This document shows, in pieces, positions 48,686-57,483 of a stretch of DNA of 57,483 nucleotides. Within the stretch, counting starts at the first letter, position 1, and every line of letters starts with the position of its first letter. The notes under the pieces are model-generated. The model did not search any database. It was given only the letters and a program-made list of their open reading frames with translations, and was not told where the DNA came from. Origin of the DNA: Rhodocyclaceae bacterium UBA2271 (GTDB taxonomy: Bacteria; Pseudomonadota; Gammaproteobacteria; Burkholderiales; Rhodocyclaceae); the NCBI GenBank assembly GCA_002347405.1, contig DDXB01000068.1, positions 1 to 57,483 of the forward strand, given 5' to 3'. A program made the position numbers and the translations under genes.

Positions 48686-49387
48686 ATGTACTACGGCGAA
48701 AAATTCAACGCAGTGACCCACCTCTTAGGCGCCCTGCTGGCGCTCGCCGGCGCCATATGGCTGATCATGGTCTCGGCACTGGACGGCGATCCGTGGAAGG
48801 TGGTGAGCGTCTCGATCTACGGCACGACGCTGGTGCTGCTGTACAGCTTTTCGACGCTCTACCACAGCCTGCGCGGACGCGCCAAGAGCATCCTGCGCAA
48901 GCTGGACCACCATGGCATCTATCTTCTGATTGCCGGCAGCTACACGCCGTTCTGCCTGGTGACGCTGCGCGGCCCCTGGGGCTGGTCGCTGTTCGGCGTG
49001 GTGTGGGGGCTCGCCGTGTTCGGCATCCTTCAGGAGATGATCCCGGCGCGCAAAAGCGGCTCTGCAGACTTCTCCCCGCCGAATACCAGAAAATTTCCGG
49101 GGCGACTTGGCGGTTTTATCGAGAGCCTCAGGGGCGAAGCCCGCATCCTGTCAGTAACGATTTACGTGGTGATGGGCTGGGTGGCCATGGTGGCCATCGT
49201 CCCGTTGCTGGAAGAACTCGGGCTGGCCGGCTTTGCCTGGCTGGCGGCGGGCGGTCTGCTCTATACGATTGGCATCATCTTCTACGCGCTCGACACCCGT
49301 CTGCGTCACGCGCATGGCATCTGGCATTTGTTCGTGATCGCCGGCAGCGCCGCCCATTTCATTGCGATTCTCAATTACGTGCTGTAA
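48686..49387 (+). CDS. Hemolysin III/PAQR family membrane protein
   Basis: A 233-aa seven-helix-type membrane protein. It starts MYYGEKFNAVTHLLGALLALAGAIWLI, with TTLVLLYSFSTLYHSL and KLDHHGIYLLIAGSYTPFCL, the conserved histidines and Asp of the family. It is roughly 20 aa longer than is typical; a loop at about residues 120-155 (ARKSGSADFSPPNTRKFPGRLGGFIESLRGEARI) is the extra part. No operon partner is evident. True haemolytic function is not implied. Confidence 0.88.
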   Translation: MYYGEKFNAVTHLLGALLALAGAIWLIMVSALDGDPWKVVSVSIYGTTLVLLYSFSTLYHSLRGRAKSILRKLDHHGIYLLIAGSYTPFCLVTLRGPWGWSLFGVVWGLAVFGILQEMIPARKSGSADFSPPNTRKFPGRLGGFIESLRGEARILSVTIYVVMGWVAMVAIVPLLEELGLAGFAWLAAGGLLYTIGIIFYALDTRLRHAHGIWHLFVIAGSAAHFIAILNYVL

Positions 49388-49454
49388 GCCCGGCAGGGGT
49401 AACGCCTGCTTGCCGCATGCGCACTGAATGAATTGCAGGCGCGGCGCAGCCCAT

Positions 49455-49487
49455 GAAAAAAGCCACTAACCTTGCGGGTTAGTGGCT
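49455..49487 (-). terminator. Intrinsic terminator of the tRNA unit
   Basis: On the minus strand AGCCACTAACC, five-base loop, GGTTAGTGGCT, then six T. The 11-bp stem is perfect. It lies directly after tRNA-Glu. Confidence 0.93.
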
Positions 49488-49499
49488 CGTTTCATTTAC

Positions 49500-49575
49500 T
49501 GGCGACCCCACGGGGATTCGAACCCCGGTTCATACCGTGAAAGGGTATTGTCCTAGGCCTCTAGACGATAGGGTC
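49500..49575 (-). tRNA. tRNA-Glu (anticodon TTC)
   Basis: On the minus strand the 76-nt cloverleaf starts GACCCTATCG, has D-arm TCTAGAGGCCTAGGA, anticodon arm ACCCTTTCACGGT with anticodon TTC, GGTTCGAATCC T-loop, and encoded CCA. Seven bases follow tRNA-Ala. Confidence 0.97.
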
Positions 49576-49582
49576 ATATCGT

Positions 49583-49658
<76 letters not shown>

Positions 49659-49672
49659 AAAAGAGAGGGCGC

Positions 49673-49700
49673 ATTATACATTTTGACCGATGCGTGTAAA
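49673..49700 (-). promoter_or_regulatory. Sigma70 promoter of the tRNA pair
   Basis: On the minus strand TTTACA, 16 bases, TATAAT, followed by GCGCCCTCT, a GC-rich discriminator typical of stable-RNA promoters under growth control. Confidence 0.88.
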
Positions 49701-49717
49701 CACTTGCGGCAAAAAAA

Positions 49718-51115
49718 TCAGAGAATCTTGCCGGGGTTCATCAGTCCGCGCGGATCGAGCGCCTGCTTGACGGCGCGCATCATGTCCATCTCGACCGCGC
49801 TCTTGTAGCGCAGCAGTTCGGCGCGCTTCAGTTGGCCGATGCCGTGCTCGGCGGAGATCGAGCCACCGAGTGCGTGTGCGATGTCGTGCACGATGTGATT
49901 GACGGCGGGCGTCTGCGCAATGAAGGCGGCGTTGTCCGCCGCGACCGGATTGGATGGGTTGTAGTGCAGGTTGCCGTCGCCGAGATGGCCGAAGCAGACG
50001 ATGCGCACGCCGGGAAAATTGGCGGTCAGGGCAGCATCGGCGCTGGCGATGAACTCCGCCAGGCGCGATATGGGCACGGAAATGTCGTGCTTGATCGACA
50101 CGCCCTCGATTTTCTGGGCGCTCGGGATGCCTTCGCGCAGTGCCCACAAGGCACGCGCCTGGGCCAGGCTCTGGGCGACCGCAGCATCGCTGGCGAGGCC
50201 TGCCTCGAGGCCGGCGCCGAGGGCGGTTTCCAGTTCACCGGCGAGGTCGCATTGCAGGGTGTCGACCAGTTCGATCAGTACCTGCCAGGCGGGCCGGCCG
50301 GGCAGGGGATCGCGGCTGTCAGGAATGTTCTTCAGCACCAGATCGAGTGCCGTGCGGCTGATCAGTTCGAACGCCGTCAGGCGATCGCCGAGTTTGGCGC
50401 GCAACAACGCGAGCAGTGCCACGGCGGCGGCGGGATCGGGAACGGCCGCCCAGGCCGTGGCGCTGCGCGTCGGTTGCGGAAATAATTTGAGCACGGCGGC
50501 CGTGATCAGGCCGAGCGTGCCTTCCGCGCCGATGAACAGTTGCTTGAGGTCATAGCCGGTGTTGTTCTTGCGCAGTCCGCAGAGGCCATCCCAGAGGCGG
50601 CCGTCCGGCAGCACGACTTCGAGGCCGAGGCACAGTTCGCGGGTGTTGCCGTAGCGCAGCACCTGCACGCCGCCGGCATTGGTGGCGAGGTTGCCGCCGA
50701 TGGTGGCGGTGCCTTCGGCGGCCAGCGACAGGGGAAACAGCCGGCCCGCAGCAGCAGCAGCCTCCTTGACGCTGGCGAGGGTGCAGCCGGCCTCGACGGT
50801 CAGGGTGTTGTTGGCGGGATCGATGGCGCGGATGCGGTTGAGCCGCGTCAGGCTAACCAGGACCTCGCCGCCGGTGGGCGTGGCGCCGCCGCACAGGCCG
50901 GTGTTGCCGCCTTGCGGCACAATGGCGACGCCGGCTGTGCTGCAGGCCGCCACCACTGCGACAGCTTCATCGGTGTTGCCCGGCTTGATGACGCACAGCG
51001 GCTGGCCGCTGTAGCGGCCGCGCCAATCGGTGCAATAGGGGGCGATGTCGTCGGGTGCGGTGAGGACATATGCCGTGCCGGTGATGCTGCGCAGTTTGTC
51101 GATCAGTGGTTTCAT
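49718..51115 (-). CDS. FAD-linked oxidase, GlcD/D-lactate dehydrogenase type
   Basis: A 465-aa two-domain flavoprotein. The N-terminal FAD-binding part has PQGGNTGLCGGATPTGGEVLVSL and GTATIGGNLATNAGG; the C-terminal part has GHLGDGNLHYNP and ISAEHGIGQLKRAELLRYK. Family members oxidise D-2-hydroxy acids such as glycolate or D-lactate; the substrate cannot be fixed. It overlaps the upstream patatin gene by four bases. A much longer frame to 51802 is patatin read out of frame. Confidence 0.92.
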   Translation of the reverse strand: MKPLIDKLRSITGTAYVLTAPDDIAPYCTDWRGRYSGQPLCVIKPGNTDEAVAVVAACSTAGVAIVPQGGNTGLCGGATPTGGEVLVSLTRLNRIRAIDPANNTLTVEAGCTLASVKEAAAAAGRLFPLSLAAEGTATIGGNLATNAGGVQVLRYGNTRELCLGLEVVLPDGRLWDGLCGLRKNNTGYDLKQLFIGAEGTLGLITAAVLKLFPQPTRSATAWAAVPDPAAAVALLALLRAKLGDRLTAFELISRTALDLVLKNIPDSRDPLPGRPAWQVLIELVDTLQCDLAGELETALGAGLEAGLASDAAVAQSLAQARALWALREGIPSAQKIEGVSIKHDISVPISRLAEFIASADAALTANFPGVRIVCFGHLGDGNLHYNPSNPVAADNAAFIAQTPAVNHIVHDIAHALGGSISAEHGIGQLKRAELLRYKSAVEMDMMRAVKQALDPRGLMNPGKIL

Positions 51116-51978
51116 TGGTTGAGTGCGAATTCGATGGCCGGCAACATGCGCTTGACGGCAGCAGCGCCTTCCTCGATGGCTTCGGCGGCGCGGTGGAAGT
51201 CCATCAGGCCGAGGTGGGCCAGCCGCGGCGCGACGAGCGCGTCGGCCGGGTCGCCGGCGAGCCGGCTGCGCGCGATGCGCGCCTGCATGATGTTGATGCT
51301 GGTCGAGATGACGGTGGCCACCGAGGGGTAGCCGTGGTTGCGTTTCAGTCCCAGGCTGGCGAGCATGCGCTCCGTCCAGCCGGCGCCGCTGCGTGCGGCG
51401 GCCGGCAGATGTTGCCTGAGGGAGCGGCCGACCACATCCGAGCCGAGGTCGACGGCGATGACGATGTCGGCCCCCAGTGCCCGGCACAACGAGACCGGGA
51501 CGGGGTTGACGAGGCCGCCATCGACCAGCAGCCGACCATCGTGACTGACCGGCGACAGCAGGCCCGGCAGGGCAATCGAGGCGTGTACTGCGGCTGCCAC
51601 CGAGCCTTCGCGCAGCCAGATCTCGCGTCCGCTGGCCAGATCGGTGGCGACGCAGGCGAAAGGCAGGGGCAACGCCGCGAAATCCTTGTCGACGAAATGC
51701 CGCTCGAAGAGGCCGATCAACTTGTCGCCCTTGAGCAAGCCGCCGGACAGGCTGACATCCAGCATGCCGACGACATCCGGCCAAGTCAGTTTGACTGCCC
51801 AATTTTCAAGCAGATCCAATGCGTCGTCGGCATAGGCAGCACCGACAAAGGCCCCCGCCGAGCAGCCGCACAGCACATCCGGCGTGATGCCGGCTTCCTC
51901 CAGGGCGCGGATCACGCCAATGTGCGCCCAGCCGCGCGCAGAACCGCTACCCAGCGCCAGCCCGACCTTGAGTTTCAT
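51112..51978 (-). CDS. Patatin-like phospholipase, RssA type
   Basis: A 288-aa serine hydrolase of the patatin family. The oxyanion motif GSGSARG (residues 10-16), nucleophile Ser40 in GCSAG, and catalytic Asp153 in VDGG are all present. Overlaps of four bases on either side tie it to the FAD oxidase and rimO genes. Substrate (phospholipid or other ester) unknown. Confidence 0.92.
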   Translation of the reverse strand: MKLKVGLALGSGSARGWAHIGVIRALEEAGITPDVLCGCSAGAFVGAAYADDALDLLENWAVKLTWPDVVGMLDVSLSGGLLKGDKLIGLFERHFVDKDFAALPLPFACVATDLASGREIWLREGSVAAAVHASIALPGLLSPVSHDGRLLVDGGLVNPVPVSLCRALGADIVIAVDLGSDVVGRSLRQHLPAAARSGAGWTERMLASLGLKRNHGYPSVATVISTSINIMQARIARSRLAGDPADALVAPRLAHLGLMDFHRAAEAIEEGAAAVKRMLPAIEFALNQ

Positions 51979-53312
51979 GCGGAGCCCGTGTTCAGGGTGG
52001 CGTACAGGTCATGCACGTCGCAGTCGGTGATGGTGACCTCGGCAAACTCGCCGACCTCGAGATCGTGGCCATCGCTGATATAGACCAGTCCATCGACGTC
52101 GGGCGCATCGCCCATGGTGCGGGCGATGGCGCCTTCGTCATCGATGTCATCGACCAGCACCGTCAGGGTGCGACCGATCCTGGCTTCGAGGCGCTGCGTG
52201 GAGATGTCTTCCTGATGTGCCATCAGGCGCATCTTGCGTTCCTCGCGCACGGCTTCGGGCAAGGCGCCGGGCAGGGCGTTGGCGGCGGCGCCCTCGACCG
52301 GCGAATAGGCAAAGGCGCCGACGCGGTCGAGCTGGGCTACATCGAGAAAATCGAGCAATTCATTGAATTCGGTTTCGGTCTCGCCGGGGAAGCCGGTGAT
52401 GAAAGTGCTGCGAATCGTCAGATCGGGCACGACGGCGCGCCAGGCGGCGATGCGTTCGAGCACCTTCTCGGCGGAGGCCGGCCGTTTCATCAGCTTGAGG
52501 ATGCGCGGGCTGGCATGCTGGAACGGCACGTCGAGATAGGGGAGGATTTTTCCCGCCGCCATCAGCGGCAACAGATCATCGACGCTGGGATAGGGATAGA
52601 CGTAGTGCAGGCGAATCCACATGCCGAGTTCGCCGAGTTCGCGGCACAGGTCGAAGAGGCGCGTCTTCACCGGGCGGCCGCCGACGAAGCCGGTGCGATA
52701 TTTCACATCGACACCATAGGCGCTGGTGTCCTGCGAGATGATCAATAATTCCTTGACGCCAGCTGCGGCCAGTGTTTCGGCCTCCTTGAGCACTTCGCCG
52801 ATCGGGCGACTCACCAGGTCGCCACGCAAGGAGGGAATGATGCAGAAGCTGCAACGATGATTGCAGCCTTCGGAAATCTTCAGGTAGGCGTAGTGGTCCG
52901 GCGTCAGCCGGATGCCCTGCGGCGGCACGAGGTCGACAAAGGGGTCGTGCTCATTTGGCAACTGAGGAGGCAGGTGGGCATGCACCGCTTCCATGACTTC
53001 CGCCAGCGCATGCGGGCCGGTGACGGCCAGCACGGCGGGATGGGCCTTGCGCACCACATTACCCTTGGCGCCCAGGCAGCCGGTGACGATGACCCTGCCA
53101 TTTTCGGCGAGCGCTTCGCCGATGGCATCGAGCGATTCCTCGACGGCGGCGTCGATGAAGCCGCAGGTATTGACGATGACCAGATCGGCGCCGTCATGCT
53201 TGCCCGATATTTCGTAACCTTCGGCACGCAGCCGGGTGAGAATCTGCTCGGCATCGCTGGCCGCCTTCGGGCAGCCCAGCGAGATGAAGCCCACCATAGG
53301 GCCGCGCTTCAT
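51975..53312 (-). CDS. rimO: RimO, ribosomal protein S12 methylthiotransferase
   Basis: Radical-SAM enzyme that methylthiolates Asp in ribosomal protein S12. The 445-aa product has an N-terminal UPF0004 domain with Cys14, Cys50 and Cys79. The radical-SAM CxxxCxxC is at Cys150, Cys154, Cys157 (GCNHRCSFC). A TRAM domain follows (RTLTVLVDDIDDEGAIARTMGDAPDVDG). It overlaps phaR and the patatin gene by four bases each. Confidence 0.97.
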   Translation of the reverse strand: MKRGPMVGFISLGCPKAASDAEQILTRLRAEGYEISGKHDGADLVIVNTCGFIDAAVEESLDAIGEALAENGRVIVTGCLGAKGNVVRKAHPAVLAVTGPHALAEVMEAVHAHLPPQLPNEHDPFVDLVPPQGIRLTPDHYAYLKISEGCNHRCSFCIIPSLRGDLVSRPIGEVLKEAETLAAAGVKELLIISQDTSAYGVDVKYRTGFVGGRPVKTRLFDLCRELGELGMWIRLHYVYPYPSVDDLLPLMAAGKILPYLDVPFQHASPRILKLMKRPASAEKVLERIAAWRAVVPDLTIRSTFITGFPGETETEFNELLDFLDVAQLDRVGAFAYSPVEGAAANALPGALPEAVREERKMRLMAHQEDISTQRLEARIGRTLTVLVDDIDDEGAIARTMGDAPDVDGLVYISDGHDLEVGEFAEVTITDCDVHDLYATLNTGSA

Positions 53313-53884
53313 TTCTTCTCGTCGGTCTTGCCCGGAGTAGCCTGACTGCCCGGCCGGTTCGGGAATTGTAAGCCAGTCATCATCTTGCGTGTTTGCTCCT
53401 GCACACCTTCCTGCATCTGCTGGAACATTTTCTGGCTTTGCTCGACGTAGGAACCCATCATGCTCTGGATGGCCGGCCCCTGAAAATTGAGGAACTGCGC
53501 CCAGAGATCCGCGTTTATCCCGGCTTTGTCGCCATAGAGCGTCTTGGCCTGGTCCTGCAGTTTTTTCTGCATGTCGGAAAACGCGGTGATGTTGTTTTCG
53601 AGATACTTGCCCATCATCCCCTGCATGGCATTGCCATAGAAGCGGATCATTTGCGAGAGCAGGTCGGAAGTGAACATCGGCGCACCGCCGGCTTCCTCTT
53701 CGAGAATGATCTGCAGCAGGATGCTGCGGGTCAGGTCGTCGCCCGACTTGGCGTCCACCACGCGAAATTCCTCGTGTTTCAGCACCAGAACCTTGACGTC
53801 GGCCAGCGTGATGTAGGTGCTGGTGCGCGTGTCGTAAAGACGGCGATTGGGATATTTCTTGATGAGGCGGGCCTGCTCGGACAT
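53309..53884 (-). CDS. phaR: PhaR, polyhydroxyalkanoate synthesis repressor
   Basis: DNA- and PHB-binding regulator of phasin and pha genes. The 191-aa product has the PhaR N-terminus (IKKYPNRRLYDTRTSTYITLADVKVLVLKHEEFRVVDAKSGDDLTRSILLQII) and a PHB accumulation region (QMIRFYGNAMQGMMGKYLENNITAF). From the ATG at 53884. A possible site for it is upstream of phaC (57306-57330). Confidence 0.95.
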   Translation of the reverse strand: MSEQARLIKKYPNRRLYDTRTSTYITLADVKVLVLKHEEFRVVDAKSGDDLTRSILLQIILEEEAGGAPMFTSDLLSQMIRFYGNAMQGMMGKYLENNITAFSDMQKKLQDQAKTLYGDKAGINADLWAQFLNFQGPAIQSMMGSYVEQSQKMFQQMQEGVQEQTRKMMTGLQFPNRPGSQATPGKTDEKK

Positions 53885-53950
53885 TTTATTTCCCCCTTGG
53901 AAGGCGTGGTGGCGACCGGGCCGGAGCCAGGCCGCCACCGGTAGAACAGA

Positions 53951-54694
<744 letters not shown>

Positions 54695-54747
54695 TACTAA
54701 CTCCCTTTGCTAAAAAAAACGGGCGTCTGCCAGGATGCCGGATGGCA

Positions 54748-55497
54748 TCAGTACATATGCTGGCCGCCGTTGATGGATATGTTGGCGCCGGTGACGAAGG
54801 CAGCCTCTTCGGATGCGAGATAGGCGACCAGCCCGGCGACTTCGTCGGGCTTGCCCAGCCGGCCCTTGGGGATCAGCGGCAGGATCTTGCTGTCGAGCAC
54901 CTCGGCGGGAATCGCCATGACCATGCTGGTGCCGATGTAGCCTGGCGAAATGGTATTGACGGTGACGCCCTTTTTCGCCACTTCCAGCGCCAGCGCCTTG
55001 GTGAAGCCGTGCATGCCGGCCTTGGCGGCCGAGTAGTTGGTCTGGCCGAAGGCGCCCTTCTGGCCGTTCACCGAGGAGACGTTGATGACGCGGCCCCAGC
55101 CGCGCTCGACCATGGCGTCCATCACCTGCTTGGTCATGTTGAACACCGAGTCCAGGTTGGTGCGCATCACCGCGTCCCAGTCACCCTTGGTCATTTTCTT
55201 GAAGGTCATGTCGCGCGTGATGCCGGCGTTGTTCACCAGCACATCGACGGCGCCGAGGTCCTTGATCACCTGGTCCACGCAGGCCTTGCAGGAGTCGAAG
55301 TCGGTGACGTCGCAGGGATAGGCCTTGAAGCCGTAGCCCATGTCGTTCATCCTGTGCAACCATTCCTTCGCCTTGGTATTGTTGGGACTGTAGGTGGTCA
55401 CCACCTTGTCGCCGAGCGCCGCCAGCTTGATGCAGATCGCCTCGCCCAGCCCGCCCATGCCGCCCGTTACCAGTGCTACCCGTTGTGTCGTTGTCAT
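54748..55497 (-). CDS. phaB: Acetoacetyl-CoA reductase, copy 2
   Basis: A 249-aa paralogue with the same motifs (TGGMGGLG, NNAG, Tyr155 and Lys159 in QTNYSAAKAG, PGYIGTSMVMAI). GGAGAG lies before its ATG. It is next to phaC and is the copy more likely to be the classical phaB1; differences in the loops around the substrate site may mean different chain-length use. Confidence 0.95.
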   Translation of the reverse strand: MTTTQRVALVTGGMGGLGEAICIKLAALGDKVVTTYSPNNTKAKEWLHRMNDMGYGFKAYPCDVTDFDSCKACVDQVIKDLGAVDVLVNNAGITRDMTFKKMTKGDWDAVMRTNLDSVFNMTKQVMDAMVERGWGRVINVSSVNGQKGAFGQTNYSAAKAGMHGFTKALALEVAKKGVTVNTISPGYIGTSMVMAIPAEVLDSKILPLIPKGRLGKPDEVAGLVAYLASEEAAFVTGANISINGGQHMY

Positions 55498-55519
55498 CGT
55501 CTCTCTCCTTGGCTTGTGA

Positions 55520-57280
55520 TTATGGTTTTAGTTTTTCTGCACTTTGCTTGACATAGCGACCGGGCGCCGGTTCCGTGGTCTGGTACTGTTTGCTGCCCAG
55601 TTTCCCGCGCGCCGCGGCCGTGCCGTCGGCATATTGCTGCAGCCAGTCGCTCCAGCGCGGCCACCAGCTGCCCTTGACTTCGGTCGACGTGTCCAGCCAT
55701 TGCTGCGGGTCGGCAGTGGTGCTGTCGTTGATCCAGTGGCTGCGCTTGTTCTTGGTCGCCGGATTGATCACGCCGGCAATGTGGCCGGAAGCACCGAGGA
55801 CGAAAGTTACCGCACCGCCCAGCAGACCGCGACTGAGGTAGGAGGACTGCCAGGGCACGATGTGATCCTCGCGCGTGGCGAGAATGAAGGCCGGCATGTC
55901 GAGGCGGCCGAGATCGGCCTTGACACCGCACATCGCCAGCTTGCCCGGCACGCGCAGATTGTTCTCCAGGTAGAGGTTGCGCAGATACCAGGCGGCGAAG
56001 GGGCCCGGCAGATTGGTCGAATCGCTGTTCCAGTAAAGCAGGTCGAAAGCCGTCGGCGAGTTGCCCTTCAGGTAGTTGCCGACGACGTATTGCCAGATCA
56101 GGTCATTGGCGCGCAGGGAGGAAAAGGTGGTGGACAGTTCCTTGCCGGTCAACAGGCCGCCCTTGCCGATGGTCGCTTCGCGCTGGGCCACCGATTGTTC
56201 ATCGACGAAGCAGCCGATTTCGCCGGTGTCGGTGAAGTCGAGAAGGGTGGTCAGCAATGTCAGCGCGGCGACCGGGTTTTCGCCGCGCGCCCGCGCCACA
56301 GCCAGTGCGGCGGACAGGATGGTGCCGCCGACGCAGAAACCCAGCGCATTGATCTGCTTGACGGCACATATTTCGCGCACCACTTTCAGCGCCGTGAGGG
56401 CGCCGTGTTCCAGATAATCGTCCCAGGTCAGATGTCCCTGTGCGGCTTGCGGATTGCGCCAGGAAACGAGGAAGACCGTCTGCCCCTGTGAAACAGCGTA
56501 GCGGACAAAGGAATTCTCCGGCTGCAGGTCGAGGATGTAATACTTGTTGATGCAGGGCGGCACGATCAGCAGCGGCCGTTGCGCCACCGTGTCGGTCAGC
56601 GGTGAATACTGCAGCAACTGGAACACCTCATTCTCGAATACCACCGCGCCTGGCGTGGTCGCCAGATTGCGGCCGACCTCGAAGGCGCTGTCGTCGGTCA
56701 TCGAAATGCGGCCTTTTTCCAGGTCGCCGAGCAGGTTCTGCAGGCCGAGCCTGATGCTCTCGCCATTGGTTTCCAGCGCCTTCTTGACGAACTCCGGGTT
56801 GGTCGCCGCAAAGTTGGATGGGGCCAGCGCGTCGGTGATCTGGCGGGTCATGAACTGCAGCCGGCTTTTGGCCAGATTGTCGGTGAGTGGCGCGGCCTCG
56901 GCCATCTTCTTCAGATAGCCGGCATTCAGCAGATAGGCCTGCCGCACATAATCGTAAATCGGGCTTTCGGCCCAGGCCGGATGGTCGAAGCGGCGGTCGC
57001 CGGGTTCCGCTTTGACCAGCGGCTCGGCTGCCTCATTTTTGTTGCGCCGGAGCATGGCCTGCCACAAGGCGGCATGCTGTTGCTGCCATTCTTGCTGCAG
57101 GGCTGCCAGTGCAGCATTTTCCTGCACTTGCCCTGTCCCGGCCGAGGGCGCCAGCGCGGCCAACTGTGCCTGCCAATCCTGTTGCTGGCCACCCATGAAC
57201 TGCGCCATGCCCTGGGCGAACGCCTGGCCGGCCTGGAAAAATGCCTGCATTGCGGCGTTGGGATCGTTGGGAGAAGTCAT
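55520..57280 (-). CDS. phaC: PhaC, class I polyhydroxyalkanoate synthase
   Basis: Polymerises (R)-3-hydroxyacyl-CoA to PHA on granules. From the ATG at 57280 it is 586 aa, the class I length. The lipase-box-like GFCVGG has Cys316; Asp472 (REDHIVPW) and His500 (GASGHIAG) complete the triad. The N-terminal 90 residues are Gln/Ala-rich. It is followed by two phaB genes and phaR, and preceded by pgeF, an order found in many betaproteobacteria. Confidence 0.97.
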   Translation of the reverse strand: MTSPNDPNAAMQAFFQAGQAFAQGMAQFMGGQQQDWQAQLAALAPSAGTGQVQENAALAALQQEWQQQHAALWQAMLRRNKNEAAEPLVKAEPGDRRFDHPAWAESPIYDYVRQAYLLNAGYLKKMAEAAPLTDNLAKSRLQFMTRQITDALAPSNFAATNPEFVKKALETNGESIRLGLQNLLGDLEKGRISMTDDSAFEVGRNLATTPGAVVFENEVFQLLQYSPLTDTVAQRPLLIVPPCINKYYILDLQPENSFVRYAVSQGQTVFLVSWRNPQAAQGHLTWDDYLEHGALTALKVVREICAVKQINALGFCVGGTILSAALAVARARGENPVAALTLLTTLLDFTDTGEIGCFVDEQSVAQREATIGKGGLLTGKELSTTFSSLRANDLIWQYVVGNYLKGNSPTAFDLLYWNSDSTNLPGPFAAWYLRNLYLENNLRVPGKLAMCGVKADLGRLDMPAFILATREDHIVPWQSSYLSRGLLGGAVTFVLGASGHIAGVINPATKNKRSHWINDSTTADPQQWLDTSTEVKGSWWPRWSDWLQQYADGTAAARGKLGSKQYQTTEPAPGRYVKQSAEKLKP

Positions 57281-57305
57281 GCGCTTGTATGAACGGGTTG
57301 ATGGA

Positions 57306-57330
57306 ATGCTGCAATTTTGCAATGCAGCAT
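57306..57330. promoter_or_regulatory. Inverted repeat upstream of phaC, candidate PhaR site
   Basis: ATGCTGC and GCAGCAT flank 11 bases (AATTTTGCAAT), 26 bases before the phaC ATG. Extra TGCA half sites lie at 57341-57355. TGC/GCA-rich palindromes are typical PhaR targets, so this may be an operator for phaC. Confidence 0.5.
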
Positions 57331-57368
57331 AGTAGCTGTCAATGCAACCATGCAGCAAAGCCGGAGAT

Positions 57369-57483
57369 TCAGAGCCGCCAGATCAGGCTGGCCATGCGAC
57401 CAGTGACGCCGTCGCGGCGATAAGAATAAAAGCGCTCGCTGTCACTTACTGTACAAACGTCGGCGCCGGGCCGCCCCAAGCCG
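57369..57483 (-). CDS. pgeF: PgeF/YfiH (polyphenol oxidase family), C-terminal part only
   Basis: The last 37 codons of a gene running off the window. The C-terminus DSERFYSYRRDGVTGRMASLIWRL is diagnostic of the PgeF/YlmD (laccase-domain) family. In that family a segment such as GGxCTxSDPxRFYSYRRDGVTGR is usual; here it is preceded by GLGRPGADVCTVSD. The unusual GLGRPGA is encoded by a variable-arm hairpin (57457-57483). Confidence 0.85.
   Translation of the reverse strand, partial: GLGRPGADVCTVSDSERFYSYRRDGVTGRMASLIWRL
57457..57483. repeat. Variable-arm hairpin at the window end, in pgeF
   Basis: Left arm ACGTCGGC, core GCCGGGCCGCCCCAA, and the start GCCG of the complementary right arm before the window ends. 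It is read through in the pgeF coding sequence. Confidence 0.65.

Noticed and set aside
45958..48687. A 909-codon open frame on the minus strand opposite the TRAP fused permease gene
   Set aside because: It is rich in His, Asp, Gln and Arg with no domain, and the opposite strand is a clear fused permease. This is a typical GC-driven antisense frame.
51116..51802. N-terminal extension of the FAD oxidase
   Set aside because: It is the patatin gene read out of frame.

Overview
The window is GC-rich (about 60-65 % by eye) and betaproteobacterial in character. The placement rests on a sigma54/FlrBC-type flagellar hierarchy, the pgeF-phaC-phaB-phaR polyhydroxybutyrate block, standalone hypE, and DctPQM plus TAXI-type TRAP transporters. 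Rhodocyclales or a close relative is the best guess, but no marker here fixes the genus.

Positions 1-31,680 are a large flagellar locus. On the plus strand are flgH, flgI, flgJ, an inserted AAA/DUF4143 ATPase gene, flgK, flgL and a small lipoprotein gene. On the minus strand is one long run, fliF-G-H-I-J-K-L-M-N-O-P-Q-R, divergent from a plus-strand two-component pair (FlrB/FlrC-like) followed by fliE. After a toxin-antitoxin pair and repeats comes a second minus-strand run: fliC, flaG, fliD, fliS, two FliT-like genes, another toxin-antitoxin pair, a second fliK-like gene, an FlhB C-terminus-like gene and ycgR. Sigma54-type promoters lie before flgK, fliE and fliF, and an excellent sigma28 promoter lies before fliC. 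The NtrC-family regulator therefore probably drives basal-body and hook genes, with FliA (not in the window) driving flagellin.

Positions 31,800-37,950 are an accessory zone: a PIN/RHH module, an IS4-family insertion sequence between REP-type repeats, a DUF502 membrane protein, a divergent SDR, an AbrB/PIN (VapBC) module, and a hypE gene lengthened in frame by a REP palindrome. Positions 38,100-48,650 look like one catabolic/transport locus: TRAP dctPQM, 5-oxoprolinase pxpB-pxpC-pxpA, glutaryl-CoA dehydrogenase, a TAXI binding protein, a fused TRAP permease and DUF1850. Then come a hemolysin III/PAQR-like protein and a minus-strand tRNA-Ala/tRNA-Glu unit with promoter and terminator. Next are an FAD-linked oxidase, a patatin, rimO, and phaR-phaB-phaB-phaC ending in the 3' end of pgeF.

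The most unusual content is repetitive DNA. About a dozen hairpins share a conserved 15-base core (GCCGGGCCGCCCCAA) but have different, internally complementary arms of roughly 8 bases. Several belong to 200-300 base multi-hairpin composites that also contain a short variable window. A separate motif of about 24 bases recurs seven times, five times in frame inside unrelated genes. REP palindromes are also common.
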